Assembly (NCBI GenBank): GCA_902494345.1
Contig: CABUSV010000019.1
Location: 1 to 44,056 of the forward strand
Direction: 5' to 3'
Length of the DNA stretch: 44,056 bases
From: an uncultured Collinsella sp.
GTDB taxonomy: Bacteria > Actinomycetota > Coriobacteriia > Coriobacteriales > Coriobacteriaceae
Shown: one piece after another, positions 33,311 to 41,938 of the stretch
Layout: each line of letters starts with the position of its first letter
Position numbering within the stretch: position 1 is the stretch's first letter
The notes under the pieces: model-generated
What the model was told of the DNA's origin: nothing
What the model saw: only the letters and a program-made list of their open reading frames with translations
The model's database searches: none
Program-made: the position numbers and the translations under genes

Positions 33311-34372
33311 ATGGAGAGGATACTCGGCGTTAATCTCTCTGGCTGGTTTATTCCCGAGCCTTGGGTGACCCCGTCGCTATACGCGGCGACCGGTGCATCC
33401 AACGCGGCCGAGCTGCAGGAGGCCATGGGCACCGCCGCCTATAACGAGCGCATGCGCCGTCATTACGAGACGTTTGTGAGCGAGGACGATTTCCGTCGCA
33501 TGGCGCAGATCGGCCTCAACGCCGTGCGTCTGCCGGTGCCCTGGTATGCCTTTGGCTCGCAGGAGTCCGATGCGTCCTACATCTCGGTTGTCGACTACAT
33601 CGACCGTGCAATTGAGTGGGCTGCCAAGTACAACATCCGCGTGCTGCTTGACCTGGCGACTGTGCCCGGTGGCCAGGGCGATTCCAACGATTCGCCCACC
33701 ACGCCGGAGGCTGTCGCCGAGTGGCATTCGTCCGCTAACGGCCGCCATGTCGCACTCGACGTGCTCGAGCGCTTGGCCGAGCGTTACGGCGAGGCCGAGA
33801 GCCTGCTGGGCATTGAGCTGCTGGACACGCCGCAGATGAGCGTTCGCAAGAGCCTCTTCACCATGACGGATGGCATTCCGGCTCACTACCTGCGCAATTT
33901 CTATCGCGATGCCTACGAGCTCGTCCGTTCGTATATGCCCGAGGATAAAATCGTCGTCTTTTCGTCTTCGGGGCATCCCAGCGAGTGGAAGCATTTTATG
34001 CGCGGCGCCAAGTACAAGAACGTCTACATGGACCTTCACCTGTACCATTACCGTGACGAGTATGCGCTCGACATCACGAGCCCCCGCGGGCTGACGACGG
34101 CGATTTCGCGCAACAAGCGCGAGCTTAAAGAAGCGATTTCGACTGGGTTCCCCGTGCTGGTGGGCGAATGGTCGGGCGCGGCGATCTTTGCCAACTCGTC
34201 GGTTACGCCCGAGGGCCGCAATGCCTACGAGCGCGTGTTTATCGCCAACCAGCTGGCTTCGTTTGCGCCGGCTGCCGGCTGGTTCTTCCAAACGTGGAAG
34301 ACCGAGAAGCGCATTGCAGCATGGGACGCCCGCGCGGCGCTCGGTACGCTCGAGCGCGGCATGATTGAATAG
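33311..34372 (+). CDS. Glycoside hydrolase family 5-like protein lacking the usual acid/base Glu
   Basis: The 353-residue cytoplasmic-looking protein has the TIM-barrel pattern of GH5 exo-beta-1,3-glucanases: GVNLSGWFIPEPW at the start, NAVRLPVPWY, VLLDLATVPGGQGD, LHLYHY, and the nucleophile strand VLVGEWSGA with Glu286. Family enzymes have Asn-Glu-Pro after IELL as the acid/base. Here the sequence is IELLDTPQ, so Thr173 replaces the catalytic Glu. No signal peptide is visible. It may be a non-catalytic sugar-binding protein, or use another residue. GAAGGGGG lies 5 bases before the ATG. It is followed 6 bases later by rsmI. Confidence 0.78.
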   Translation: MERILGVNLSGWFIPEPWVTPSLYAATGASNAAELQEAMGTAAYNERMRRHYETFVSEDDFRRMAQIGLNAVRLPVPWYAFGSQESDASYISVVDYIDRAIEWAAKYNIRVLLDLATVPGGQGDSNDSPTTPEAVAEWHSSANGRHVALDVLERLAERYGEAESLLGIELLDTPQMSVRKSLFTMTDGIPAHYLRNFYRDAYELVRSYMPEDKIVVFSSSGHPSEWKHFMRGAKYKNVYMDLHLYHYRDEYALDITSPRGLTTAISRNKRELKEAISTGFPVLVGEWSGAAIFANSSVTPEGRNAYERVFIANQLASFAPAAGWFFQTWKTEKRIAAWDARAALGTLERGMIE

Positions 34373-34378
34373 GTTGAT

Positions 34379-35257
34379 ATGACGCAAAACAGCGCCCATA
34401 CGGGCAAACTCTATGTGGTCGGTACGCCCATCGGCAACCTGGGCGACCTGTCCCCGCGCGTTGGCGAGGCGTTTGCCGCCGCCGATGCCATTTGCTGCGA
34501 AGACACGCGTGTGACGTCAAAGCTGCTGATGCACCTGGGCATTTCCAAGCCACTTGTCCGTTGCGACGAGAATGTGATCGCCAGCCGCGCCGCCGGTCTG
34601 GTCGACCGTCTGCTGGCGGGGGAGACCCTCGCCTTTGCCTCGGATGCCGGCATGCCGAGCGTGTCCGATCCCGGCCAGGCGCTGGTCGAGGCGGCGCGTG
34701 AGGCCGATGTGCCCGTCGAAGTTATTCCCGGGCCCTCTGCTTGCGTCACGGCACTCGTTTCGTCCGGCATTCCCTGCGAGCATTTCTTCTTCGAGGGCTT
34801 TTTGGGCCGAAAGCACGGCGACCGTGTGCGCCGTTTGCAGCGCCTTGCCGTGGTGCCCGGCGCGCTCATCTTCTACGAGTCTCCACATCGCATCGTGGCG
34901 ACGCTCGAGGCCGTGGCGGAGGTCTTTCCCCAGCGTGAGGTTGCCGTCTGCCGCGAACTCACCAAGCTGCACGAGGAGGTCTTGCGCGGGCCCGCTGCCC
35001 AGCTTGCCGAGGAGCTGCGTGTTCGCGGCGAGGTAAAGGGCGAGATTGCGCTGGTCATCGCGCCGCCGAGCGAGGATGAGGAGGCCGGTATCGTGCCGGT
35101 TGGCGCCGCGGCAGCGGATCCCGATGAAGCCCTGCGCGCGGATATCCGCGCCGCGCTCGAGGAGGGGGAGCCCGCCTCTGCGGTGGCCAAGCGCCTGTCT
35201 CAGAAGTATTCGCGCCGCAAGCGCGATGTCTATGCCATGGTGCTCGATATGCAATAG
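34379..35257 (+). CDS. rsmI: 16S rRNA (cytidine-1402-2'-O)-methyltransferase
   Basis: RsmI methylates the ribose of C1402 in the decoding centre of 16S rRNA, using S-adenosylmethionine. The 292-residue protein has the tetrapyrrole-methylase fold with VGTPIGNLGDLSPR at the N-terminus, CEDTRVTSKLL, SDAGMPSVSDPGQ and EVIPGPSACVTALVSSG. A C-terminal extension (about 220-292) ends in an RsmI helix-turn-helix-like segment (VAKRLSQKYSRRKRDVYAMV). The ribosome binding site is weak (TAGG), and the gene starts 6 bases after the GH5-like stop, so translation may be coupled. Confidence 0.94.
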   Translation: MTQNSAHTGKLYVVGTPIGNLGDLSPRVGEAFAAADAICCEDTRVTSKLLMHLGISKPLVRCDENVIASRAAGLVDRLLAGETLAFASDAGMPSVSDPGQALVEAAREADVPVEVIPGPSACVTALVSSGIPCEHFFFEGFLGRKHGDRVRRLQRLAVVPGALIFYESPHRIVATLEAVAEVFPQREVAVCRELTKLHEEVLRGPAAQLAEELRVRGEVKGEIALVIAPPSEDEEAGIVPVGAAAADPDEALRADIRAALEEGEPASAVAKRLSQKYSRRKRDVYAMVLDMQ

Positions 35258-35326
35258 ATGGAGGATATCCAGCCCTTGCGCTAGAATCATCCTCTGTATG
35301 CAACGTTTTTCTGGAGGACAAACCCC

Positions 35327-36928
35327 ATGGATCAAAGCAAGCCTTCGTTCTTTATCACGACGCCCATCTACTACGTCAACGCCGATCCGCACCTGGGCAC
35401 GGCTTATTCCACCATCATCGCCGACGTTCAGGCCCGTTATCGCCGCTCCGCCGGCTATAACGTCAAGTTCCTGACCGGCATGGACGAGCACGGCGAGAAG
35501 GTCGCCGAGGCCGCAGCCAAGCATGGCATGACGCCGCAGGAGTGGACCGATAGCCAGGCTCCGCACTTCAAGGAGCTTTGGAGCAAGCTCGAGATTTCCA
35601 ATGATGACTTCATCCGCACCACCGAGCCGCGCCAGCACCATGCCGTGCAGTACCTGTGGGAGCGCATGAAGGAGTCCGGCTACCTGTATAAGGGCAGCTA
35701 CGACGGCTGGTATTGCGTGCCTGACGAGACCTACTTTACCGATACGCAGGTCCAGAAGGGTGACGAGGAGTACGGCAGCGTCGGCCAGCACCTGTGCCCC
35801 GACTGCCACCGTCCGCTTGAGCGCGTGCAGGAGGAGTCCTACTTCTTTAAGCTTTCCGCCTTCCAGGACAAGCTGCTTAAGCTCTATGACGAGCATCCCG
35901 ACTTTGTCGAGCCTGCGTTTCGCATGAACGAGGTTCGCAGCTTTGTCGAGGGCGGCCTTAACGACCTTTCCGTGAGCCGTACGAGCTTTGACTGGGGCAT
36001 TCAGGTCCCGTTTGACGAGGGTCACGTGACCTACGTGTGGTTCGATGCGCTGCTCAACTATATGACGGCCGTCGGCTACGGTGTCGACACCGACGAGGCG
36101 CGTGCCGAGCTGGCCTATCGCTGGCCCGCGCAGTTCCACATCGTGGGTAAGGACATCATCCGCTTCCACTGCGTCATTTGGCCCGCCATGCTCATGGCCA
36201 TCGGCGAGGCCCTGCCCGAGCACGTCTTTGCCCACGGCTTCCTGACCGTGCGCAATGCCGAGACCGGCAAGGCCGAGAAGATGTCCAAGAGCCGCGGCAA
36301 CGCCATCGCTCCGCAGGACGTTATCGACATGCTGGGCGTCGAGGGCTATCGCTACTACTTTATGACCGACGTCGTCCCCGGCACCGACGGTGCCATCAGC
36401 TTTGACCGCATGGAGCAGGTCTACAACGCCGATCTGGCCAACAGCTGGGGCAACCTCATCTCGCGTTCGCTCAACATGAGCGGCAAGTATTTTGACGGTT
36501 GCGCGCCCGCCAAGCCCGCATCGTTCGATGCGTTCGACAACCCGCTGGCAAAGATTGCCGACGGTTTGGTCGAGCGCTACATGGCCAAGATGGACGTGCT
36601 CGATTACGGTGGAGCCAAGGACGAGGTCATGGAGCTCATCCACGCCGCCAACCACTACATCGAGGACTCCGAGCCTTGGGCACTTGCCAAGGACGAGGCC
36701 AAGGCTGACGAGCTGGCGTTTGTGATCTACAACCTGCTCGAGGCCATCCGCATTGCCGCTCACCTGCTGATGCCGCTCATGCCCCAGACTTCTGCCGAGG
36801 CTCTGCGCCGCCTGTCCTGCGAGGACGAGGCCGCGAGCGACGACCTCAAGGGCATTTGCGCTTGGGGCTTGCTTGCTGGTGGTCAGCCCGTCGAGAAGGG
36901 CGATCCGCTGTTCCCGCGTCTGGCGTAG
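35327..36928 (+). CDS. metG: Methionyl-tRNA synthetase
   Basis: This class I synthetase charges both initiator and elongator tRNA-Met. The 533-residue protein has the HIGH-like motif in ADPHLGTAY near residue 22 and the KMSKS loop (AEKMSKSRGNAI) near 320. One Cys pair, LCPDCHRP, remains in the connecting domain; the partner pair seen in other enzymes is replaced (YCVPDETYF), so zinc binding is probably reduced. There is no C-terminal dimerisation/tRNA-binding domain, so it is the short form. GGAGG lies 9 bases before the ATG. A terminator follows. Confidence 0.96.
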   Translation: MDQSKPSFFITTPIYYVNADPHLGTAYSTIIADVQARYRRSAGYNVKFLTGMDEHGEKVAEAAAKHGMTPQEWTDSQAPHFKELWSKLEISNDDFIRTTEPRQHHAVQYLWERMKESGYLYKGSYDGWYCVPDETYFTDTQVQKGDEEYGSVGQHLCPDCHRPLERVQEESYFFKLSAFQDKLLKLYDEHPDFVEPAFRMNEVRSFVEGGLNDLSVSRTSFDWGIQVPFDEGHVTYVWFDALLNYMTAVGYGVDTDEARAELAYRWPAQFHIVGKDIIRFHCVIWPAMLMAIGEALPEHVFAHGFLTVRNAETGKAEKMSKSRGNAIAPQDVIDMLGVEGYRYYFMTDVVPGTDGAISFDRMEQVYNADLANSWGNLISRSLNMSGKYFDGCAPAKPASFDAFDNPLAKIADGLVERYMAKMDVLDYGGAKDEVMELIHAANHYIEDSEPWALAKDEAKADELAFVIYNLLEAIRIAAHLLMPLMPQTSAEALRRLSCEDEAASDDLKGICAWGLLAGGQPVEKGDPLFPRLA

Positions 36929-36970
36929 AGACCGCGCGAGCGCCATATCGGCAATTTGCTGTTTAGCTGT

Positions 36971-37006
36971 AAGGGCATGGCCGCCACGGTCCATGCCCTT
37001 TTGTTT
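36971..37006 (+). terminator. Terminator of metG
   Basis: AAGGGCATGG and CCATGCCCTT form a 10-bp stem with inner CCG/CGG, followed by TTGTTT. Confidence 0.85.
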
Positions 37007-37038
37007 CAAGACGCCGCCATCATGCTAAGGAGGCAACC

Positions 37039-37899
37039 ATGACAACTTCGCCTTTGGCAAACCCCACGGCCACCAGGGAGCTGCTGGAGGAGTTTGGCCT
37101 TGCGACCAAGCATCGCCTGGGCCAGAACTTTCTAGTCGACAATCATGTGATCGAGCGTATCTGCGAGCTTGCCGAGCTTGCAGGTGACGAGCGCGTACTC
37201 GAGGTGGGTCCGGGCGTTGGTACGCTCACGCTTGCGCTGCTGCAGGAGGCGGCGTGCGTCACGTCGATCGAGGCCGACCCCGAGCTCGAGCCGGTGCTCG
37301 ATGCCCATGCCGCCGACTATGCCAACTTCCGCTTTATCATGGGCGACGCGCTTAAGGTGGGCCCGGAGCAGATTGAGCAGGCTGCCGGCGGCGAGCCCAC
37401 GGTATTTGTCGCGAACTTGCCCTATAACGTGGCGGCGACGATCATTTTGCAATTTTTCCAGACGATGCCGGCGCTCAAGCGTGCCGTCGTCATGGTGCAA
37501 AAGGAGGTTGCCGATCGCATTGCCGCAGTGCCGGACAACAAGACCTATGGCGGCTATACGGCAAAGCTCGGCCTGTATGCGCAGGTGACGGGTCGTTTTG
37601 AGGTACCGCCGCGTTGCTTTATGCCGGCGCCGCACGTGGATTCGGCCGTCGTGCGTATCGACCGTGTTGACGGCGTGGTGCCCGAAGGGCTCGATCGCGA
37701 CTTTGTGGCTCGCGTGATTGATGCTGCATTTGCCCAGCGTCGCAAGACCATCCGCAATTCCATGAGCGCCAACGGCTTTGCCAAGGACGTGCTCGATGCC
37801 GCCTTTGAGGCTTGCGGTATCGCACCCACCACGCGCGCCGAGACGCTTGATGTTGCCGACTTTGTTCGCCTGGCCCAGGAGCTAATCCATGATGCCTAA
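37039..37899 (+). CDS. rsmA: 16S rRNA dimethyladenosine transferase
   Basis: RsmA (KsgA) dimethylates A1518 and A1519 near the 3' end of 16S rRNA during 30S maturation. The 286-residue protein has the S-adenosylmethionine loop VLEVGPGVGTLTLAL near residue 55, the catalytic motif NLPYNVAATI near 127, and the C-terminal helical domain with FAQRRKTIRNSM near 235. AAGGAGG lies 5 bases before the ATG. It overlaps tatD by 11 bases, so the two are cotranscribed. Confidence 0.96.
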   Translation: MTTSPLANPTATRELLEEFGLATKHRLGQNFLVDNHVIERICELAELAGDERVLEVGPGVGTLTLALLQEAACVTSIEADPELEPVLDAHAADYANFRFIMGDALKVGPEQIEQAAGGEPTVFVANLPYNVAATIILQFFQTMPALKRAVVMVQKEVADRIAAVPDNKTYGGYTAKLGLYAQVTGRFEVPPRCFMPAPHVDSAVVRIDRVDGVVPEGLDRDFVARVIDAAFAQRRKTIRNSMSANGFAKDVLDAAFEACGIAPTTRAETLDVADFVRLAQELIHDA

Positions 37900-38806
37900 T
37901 GCCGAACGCGTGACGTTTACCAAGAAAAAGAAGACGGTTGCTTGTCCCGTGCCCTTGGCACCGCTTGCCGACACGCATGCGCATCTGCTTTCGTTCTGGG
38001 GCAAGGATGTGCCTGAGACGCTCGTGCGTGCCAAGGCGGCGGGCGTCGACCTGTTGGTGACGATGTTCGACCCCATCGCTGATAAACGCAGCGTGACGGA
38101 CTATAGCGACTGGCTGACGCGCGAGATTCTGCCGATGCAGGATATCCCGCAGATCAAGTATCTTGCCGGCGTGCATCCGTATGGCGCGCCGGACTATGCC
38201 GACGACGTTCACGCACAGGTCGTTGCCGCACTCGATGATCCCTTATGCGCCGGTATTGGCGAAATCGGCCTGGACTACCACATGGACTATGACGACGATA
38301 TCGCGCCGGCACCCCATAACGTGCAGATTGACTGCATGGCGCGCCAGCTCGAGCTTGCCGTGTGCCGTAACGTGCCGGTGGAGCTACACCTGCGTCACGA
38401 GGACACGGACCAGGAGCGTACCTCGCACGTGGACGCCTACAACGTGCTTCGTGAGGTGGGCGTGCCCCAGGCCGGTTGTGTGCTGCACTGCTTTGGCGAG
38501 GATCGCGCCACGATGGAGCGCTTTGTGGAGCTGGGCTGCTATATCGCCTATGGTGGTGCGGCCACCTTTAAGCGCAACGACGACGTGCGCGAGGCATTTG
38601 CGGCAACCCCACTCGATCGAATTTTGTTCGAGACGGATTGCCCGTATATGGCTCCGGAGCCCATCCGCGGTCTTGAATGCGAGCCCGCAATGATCTCCAT
38701 TACGGCAAACACGCTGGTCAACGACCGTGTCGATCGTACCGGCGAGGATGCTGAGGCAATCGCGCGAGCAGCTTGGGAAAATGCCTGCAAACTTTTTCAA
38801 AAATAG
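37889..38806 (+). CDS. TatD-family metal-dependent hydrolase
   Basis: The 305-residue protein is a TIM-barrel metallohydrolase of the TatD family, which includes 3'-5' DNA exonucleases. The metal ligands are seen as His-x-His in DTHAHLL near residue 30, Glu in GEIGLDYH near 130, His in ELHLRHE and LHCFGE, and Asp in ETDCPYM near 250. An N-terminal basic tail (about 1-26, TKKKKT) is an extension. AGGAG lies 7 bases before the ATG. It lies in a common arrangement with rsmA. Confidence 0.9.
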   Translation: MMPNAERVTFTKKKKTVACPVPLAPLADTHAHLLSFWGKDVPETLVRAKAAGVDLLVTMFDPIADKRSVTDYSDWLTREILPMQDIPQIKYLAGVHPYGAPDYADDVHAQVVAALDDPLCAGIGEIGLDYHMDYDDDIAPAPHNVQIDCMARQLELAVCRNVPVELHLRHEDTDQERTSHVDAYNVLREVGVPQAGCVLHCFGEDRATMERFVELGCYIAYGGAATFKRNDDVREAFAATPLDRILFETDCPYMAPEPIRGLECEPAMISITANTLVNDRVDRTGEDAEAIARAAWENACKLFQK

Positions 38807-38809
38807 TTC

Positions 38810-38838
38810 TTGCGTTCGCGATGGCGCTCCGTTATTCT
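38810..38838 (+). promoter_or_regulatory. Promoter of tRNA-Leu
   Basis: TTGCGT (38810-38815) and TATTCT (38833-38838) are 17 bases apart, 11 bases before the tRNA. An A/T-rich stretch upstream (38788-38806) lies in the end of tatD. Confidence 0.75.
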
Positions 38839-38849
38839 AATTCCTGCAC

Positions 38850-38936
38850 GCGGGCGTGGCGGAATTGGCAGACGCGTACGGTTCAGGTCCGTATGGGGGC
38901 AACCCCATGAAGGTTCAAGTCCTTTCGCCCGCACCA
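38850..38936 (+). tRNA. tRNA-Leu (anticodon CAG)
   Basis: The acceptor GCGGGCG pairs with CGCCCGC, the anticodon stem TACGG/CCGTA encloses TTCAGGT (anticodon CAG), and a long variable arm (TGGGG/CCCCA) is present, as needed for tRNA-Leu. The T loop is TTCAAGT. CCA is encoded. Confidence 0.95.
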
Positions 38937-38947
38937 TTGAATGAAAG

Positions 38948-38972
38948 AGCTCCCAGCAATGGGAGCTTTTTT
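38948..38972 (+). terminator. Terminator of tRNA-Leu
   Basis: AGCTCCCA-GCAA-TGGGAGCT is an 8-bp stem with a GCAA loop, followed by TTTTT. Confidence 0.92.
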
Positions 38973-39027
38973 GTTATGGGCCGTTTTGGCAGATTTGACA
39001 TATCGATTTCGCGCGGTAGATGTCCCT

Positions 39028-39246
39028 GTGGTCAAAAAGTGGCAAATATGAGTACTGACATGAAAATAGAGACATTTCATGAAGCCATTTTTGCGCATTT
39101 TGCGCAACAGATGTACGCTAATTTGGCTCAACCTTGAGACAAAATGAAGTAATTTCGATAGACCTCGGGTTCAACGAGGCGATTTTGACCCAAATACGCT
39201 GTTACTAAACTGGTAACAGTACTCATATTTGGCCTTTTTTGACCAC
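39028..39246. repeat. 219-bp element with 29-base terminal inverted repeats
   Basis: GTGGTCAAAAAGTGGCAAAT... (39028-39056) is matched in reverse at 39218-39246, at 26 of 29 positions. The inside is AT-rich and non-coding, and has a hairpin TGTTAC...GTAACA near its right end. The form is that of a miniature inverted-repeat element. No target duplication was identified. Confidence 0.65.
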
Positions 39247-39323
39247 GGGTCCTCTTGTTGGTGTCACACAGCTGCTTCGTGCGGGTATCCTAGTCCCAAC
39301 GTGTGCCTATCAGAGGAGAGACC

Positions 39324-40262
39324 ATGCTGTTGTCCGGTATCATCGCCGCCCTTACCAGCCTTTTGATTCCCATCATCATTCTGTTGCTGCTGCTTCCCAG
39401 CGCCTGCTATGTCGTTGAACAGCAGCATGCTGTGATCATCGAACGCTTAGGCAAGTTCAATCGCATCGTCAACGCGGGCTTCCACATGAAGGTACCCGTG
39501 ATTGACCGCAAAGCCGCCACGGTGAGCCTGCGAACCATGAAAAACGGTTTTGGCATCGACGTTAAGACCCAGGACAACGTGACCATCGGCCTTGAGGTCT
39601 CTGCTCAGTACCACGTGAGCTATGACATGGGCGCCGGCCCGGCAGATTCGGGCATCTACAAGAGCTACTATATGCTGCAGGAGCCCGTCGACCAGATGCG
39701 TGACTTCATCACCGACGCCCTGCGCTCTTCGATTCCCGTCTACACACTCGATGAGGTCTTTGCCAAGAAGGACGACATCGCCAAGGATGTCAACGCTACC
39801 GTTTCCGAGCAGATGGCCGCCTACGGCTTCACCCTCGTGTCGACGCTCATCACCAAAATCGCACTGCCGACCGAGGTTGAGAACTCCATGAACGACATCA
39901 ACGCCGCCCAGCGCAAGCGCGCTGCGGCACAGGAGCTCGCCGAGGCCGACCGCATCAAGCGCGTCACCGAGGCGACCGCCGAGGCTGAGGCTATGGAAAA
40001 GGCGGGCGAGGGCATCGCCAACCAGCGCAAGGCCATCGCGCTGGGTATCAAAGATTCGCTCGAGATCATCCAGGAGACGGGTGTCGGCAATGACGAGGCC
40101 AACCAACTGTTCATGTTTACGCAGTGGTCCGAGATGATGACGGAGTTCGCTCGCACGGGTAAAACCTCGACGGTCGTGCTGCCGAGCGACTTTTCGCAGT
40201 CGGCCTCTATGTTCGAGCAGATGCTGACAGCCAGCAAAGTTCAAAACGATTCGAAGGAGTAG
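39324..40262 (+). CDS. SPFH/stomatin-like membrane protein
   Basis: The 312-residue protein has an N-terminal hydrophobic hairpin or helix (about 3-30, LIPIIILLLLLPSACYVV), then the SPFH/band 7 domain (AVIIERLGKFNRIVNAGFHM, about 35-210), and an Ala/Glu-rich coiled coil (about 200-245, KRAAAQELAEADRIKRVTEA). Such proteins form large membrane-bound rings that organise the membrane or its proteases. AGAGGAGAG lies 4 bases before the ATG. No NfeD-type partner lies next to it; rlmH follows 6 bases later. Confidence 0.9.
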   Translation: MLLSGIIAALTSLLIPIIILLLLLPSACYVVEQQHAVIIERLGKFNRIVNAGFHMKVPVIDRKAATVSLRTMKNGFGIDVKTQDNVTIGLEVSAQYHVSYDMGAGPADSGIYKSYYMLQEPVDQMRDFITDALRSSIPVYTLDEVFAKKDDIAKDVNATVSEQMAAYGFTLVSTLITKIALPTEVENSMNDINAAQRKRAAAQELAEADRIKRVTEATAEAEAMEKAGEGIANQRKAIALGIKDSLEIIQETGVGNDEANQLFMFTQWSEMMTEFARTGKTSTVVLPSDFSQSASMFEQMLTASKVQNDSKE

Positions 40263-40268
40263 ACACGC

Positions 40269-40739
40269 GTGAAATACACCGTCGTTTGCGTCGGTAAGCT
40301 CAAGGAGCGCTTTTGGAAGGACGCGTGCGCCGAGTACACCAAGCGCCTAGGTGCCTATGCCAAGGTGGATATCCGCGAGGTGGCCGATATCGACCCGGCT
40401 AAGGCGGGCGGCGTGGATGCCGCGCGCGACAAGGAGGGAGCGGCGATACTTGCAGCCCTGCCGTCTCGAGCGCATGTGATCCTGCTGGCCATTGAGGGCA
40501 AAGAGCGCTCGAGCGAGGAGTTTTCGGCGCGGCTCGATGATCTTATGCTGCGTGGTAACAGCGACATCGCCTTTGTGATTGGCGGATCGGACGGCGTGAG
40601 CGATGACGTGCGCGCACGAGCCGACGAGATGCTCAGCTTTGGACGCATTACCTTGCCGCATAACTTGGCGCGTGTGGTGCTGCTAGAGCAGATTTACCGT
40701 GCCTGCAAGATCAGTCGTGGCGAGCCGTATCACAAATAG
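40269..40739 (+). CDS. rlmH: 23S rRNA (pseudouridine-1915-N3)-methyltransferase
   Basis: RlmH methylates pseudouridine 1915 in helix 69 of 23S rRNA on the assembled ribosome. The 156-residue SPOUT enzyme shows LLAIEGKERSSEEFSARL, the knot motif FVIGGSDGVS and the C-terminal LLEQIYRACKISRGEPYHK. The start is a GTG with AAGGAG 9 bases upstream, within the end of the SPFH gene. Confidence 0.96.
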   Translation: MKYTVVCVGKLKERFWKDACAEYTKRLGAYAKVDIREVADIDPAKAGGVDAARDKEGAAILAALPSRAHVILLAIEGKERSSEEFSARLDDLMLRGNSDIAFVIGGSDGVSDDVRARADEMLSFGRITLPHNLARVVLLEQIYRACKISRGEPYHK

Positions 40740-40812
40740 GTCGGCAATACGAAACAATGGCGTGGGACAATAACTTTCGTTTTGAGGAATGTGTCTGAAA
40801 GGACTATGAGAT

Positions 40813-41583
40813 ATGAAGATTGGATTTGTCGGTTTTGGCAATATGGCGAGCGCTATGGCTGATGGCTGGATTGCTGCCGGTGTAGCTGCGAGCGACATGT
40901 GCGCCTGCGCGGGTCGCTACGACGCACTGGTTGAGCGCTGCGAGGCGCGCGGCATGGTCGCCTGCCACGATGCCGCCGAGGTTGTCGCCGCATCCGATAT
41001 CGTGGTCGCCGCGGTCAAACCGTACATGATCGAGAAGATATTCGCCCCGCTCAAGGATGCTCTTGCCAAAAAGGTCGTTCTGTCGGTTGCCTGGACCTGG
41101 GACAGTGCTAAGTGGGAGCAGGTCCTGCCGGGCGTCGCGCACATCTCGACGGTGCCCAACACGCCGGTTTCGGTGGGCGAGGGCGTCATCGCCTGCGAGA
41201 AATCCTCTACGCTCAGCGACGAGCAGCGTGCTGTTGTGCTCGACCTGCTCGGTAAGCTTGGCACCGTCGTCGAGCTCGATACGAGCCTGCTGTTTGTGGG
41301 CGGCACGGTGGGTGGTTGCGCTCCGGCATTTGTCGCCATGGCAATCGAGGCCCTGGGCGATGCGGCGGTCAAGCACGGTATCCCGCGTGCCGATGCCTAT
41401 CGCATTGTGAGCCAGATGGTGCTGGGTACGGCAAAGCTGCAGCTTGCAACTGGCCAGCATCCTGCGGCGATGAAGGATACCGTATGCTCGCCCGGTGGTG
41501 CCACCATCAAGGGCGTCGTTGCGCTCGAGGACGCCGGCATGCGCAGCGCTCTGGTCAAGGCAATCGACGCAACTCTCCAGTAA
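40813..41583 (+). CDS. proC: Pyrroline-5-carboxylate reductase
   Basis: ProC makes proline from pyrroline-5-carboxylate using NAD(P)H. The 256-residue protein has the Rossmann motif GFVGFGNMASAM at the N-terminus, the substrate block GCAPAFVAMAIEAL near 165, and the C-terminal signature KDTVCSPGGATIKGVVALE. AAGGA lies 9 bases before the ATG. A long hairpin follows the stop. Confidence 0.95.
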   Translation: MKIGFVGFGNMASAMADGWIAAGVAASDMCACAGRYDALVERCEARGMVACHDAAEVVAASDIVVAAVKPYMIEKIFAPLKDALAKKVVLSVAWTWDSAKWEQVLPGVAHISTVPNTPVSVGEGVIACEKSSTLSDEQRAVVLDLLGKLGTVVELDTSLLFVGGTVGGCAPAFVAMAIEALGDAAVKHGIPRADAYRIVSQMVLGTAKLQLATGQHPAAMKDTVCSPGGATIKGVVALEDAGMRSALVKAIDATLQ

Positions 41584-41598
41584 AACCGACCAAAAAAA

Positions 41599-41727
41599 GA
41601 CAGGTTTATTTTTGGCAGGTATTTTCTGCGGTTTTGTCCTTTTAGCGAAAAGCGCCCCGCAACTGGCTAATTCCAGTTGCGGGGCGCTTGCGTTTGTCCA
41701 GATAAAACCGACCAAAATAAACCTGTC
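41599..41727. repeat. Inverted repeat around the proC terminator
   Basis: GACAGGTTTATTTTTGG (41599-41615) and CCAAAATAAACCTGTC (41712-41727) are complementary apart from one extra T. Each arm is preceded by AAAACCGACCAAAA in direct orientation. A 17-bp GC-rich hairpin sits in the middle. Confidence 0.6.
41650..41689. terminator. Bidirectional hairpin between proC and the small membrane protein gene
   Basis: AAGCGCCCCGCAACTGG pairs perfectly with CCAGTTGCGGGGCGCTT around loop CTAATT. The T tails are short on both strands (GCGTTT, and TTTTCGC on minus), but its place between two convergent genes fits a shared terminator. Confidence 0.7.
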
Positions 41728-41740
41728 CCTTTTTGGCAGG

Positions 41741-41914
41741 TTAGTCCCAGAAGCTGTCTTCCTCATCCTCGGACTTGGGTCCGCGGTCGACGTACATCTT
41801 ATGGGTACGCTTCTCCATTACAAAGGCAAGAATCGCAAATAACAGGATGCCGCCGGCGAAAAGGATGGCAAAACCGGTGCGGGTGCCAAACAAAAAGGAA
41901 AAAACTGCGTCCAT
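41741..41914 (-). CDS. Small membrane protein, 57 residues
   Basis: The gene is too short for many gene finders. The protein starts MDAVFSFLFGTRTG, has one membrane helix (about 13-33, GFAILFAGGILLFAILAFVM), then a basic patch (EKRTHK) and an acidic C-terminal tail (SEDEEDSFWD). AAGG lies 6 bases before the ATG, and codon use matches the neighbours. It is divergent from serS. Function unknown. The helix, basic and acidic layout suggests a small inner-membrane protein with its tail in the cytoplasm. Confidence 0.75.
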   Translation of the reverse strand: MDAVFSFLFGTRTGFAILFAGGILLFAILAFVMEKRTHKMYVDRGPKSEDEEDSFWD

Positions 41915-41938
41915 TGGGTGCCTTCTTGCGTAGTTGAG

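Noticed and set aside
34517..37009. 830-codon minus-strand open frame opposite rsmI and metG
   Set aside because: It spans two certain genes and their intergenic gap in antisense and shows no recognisable protein family.
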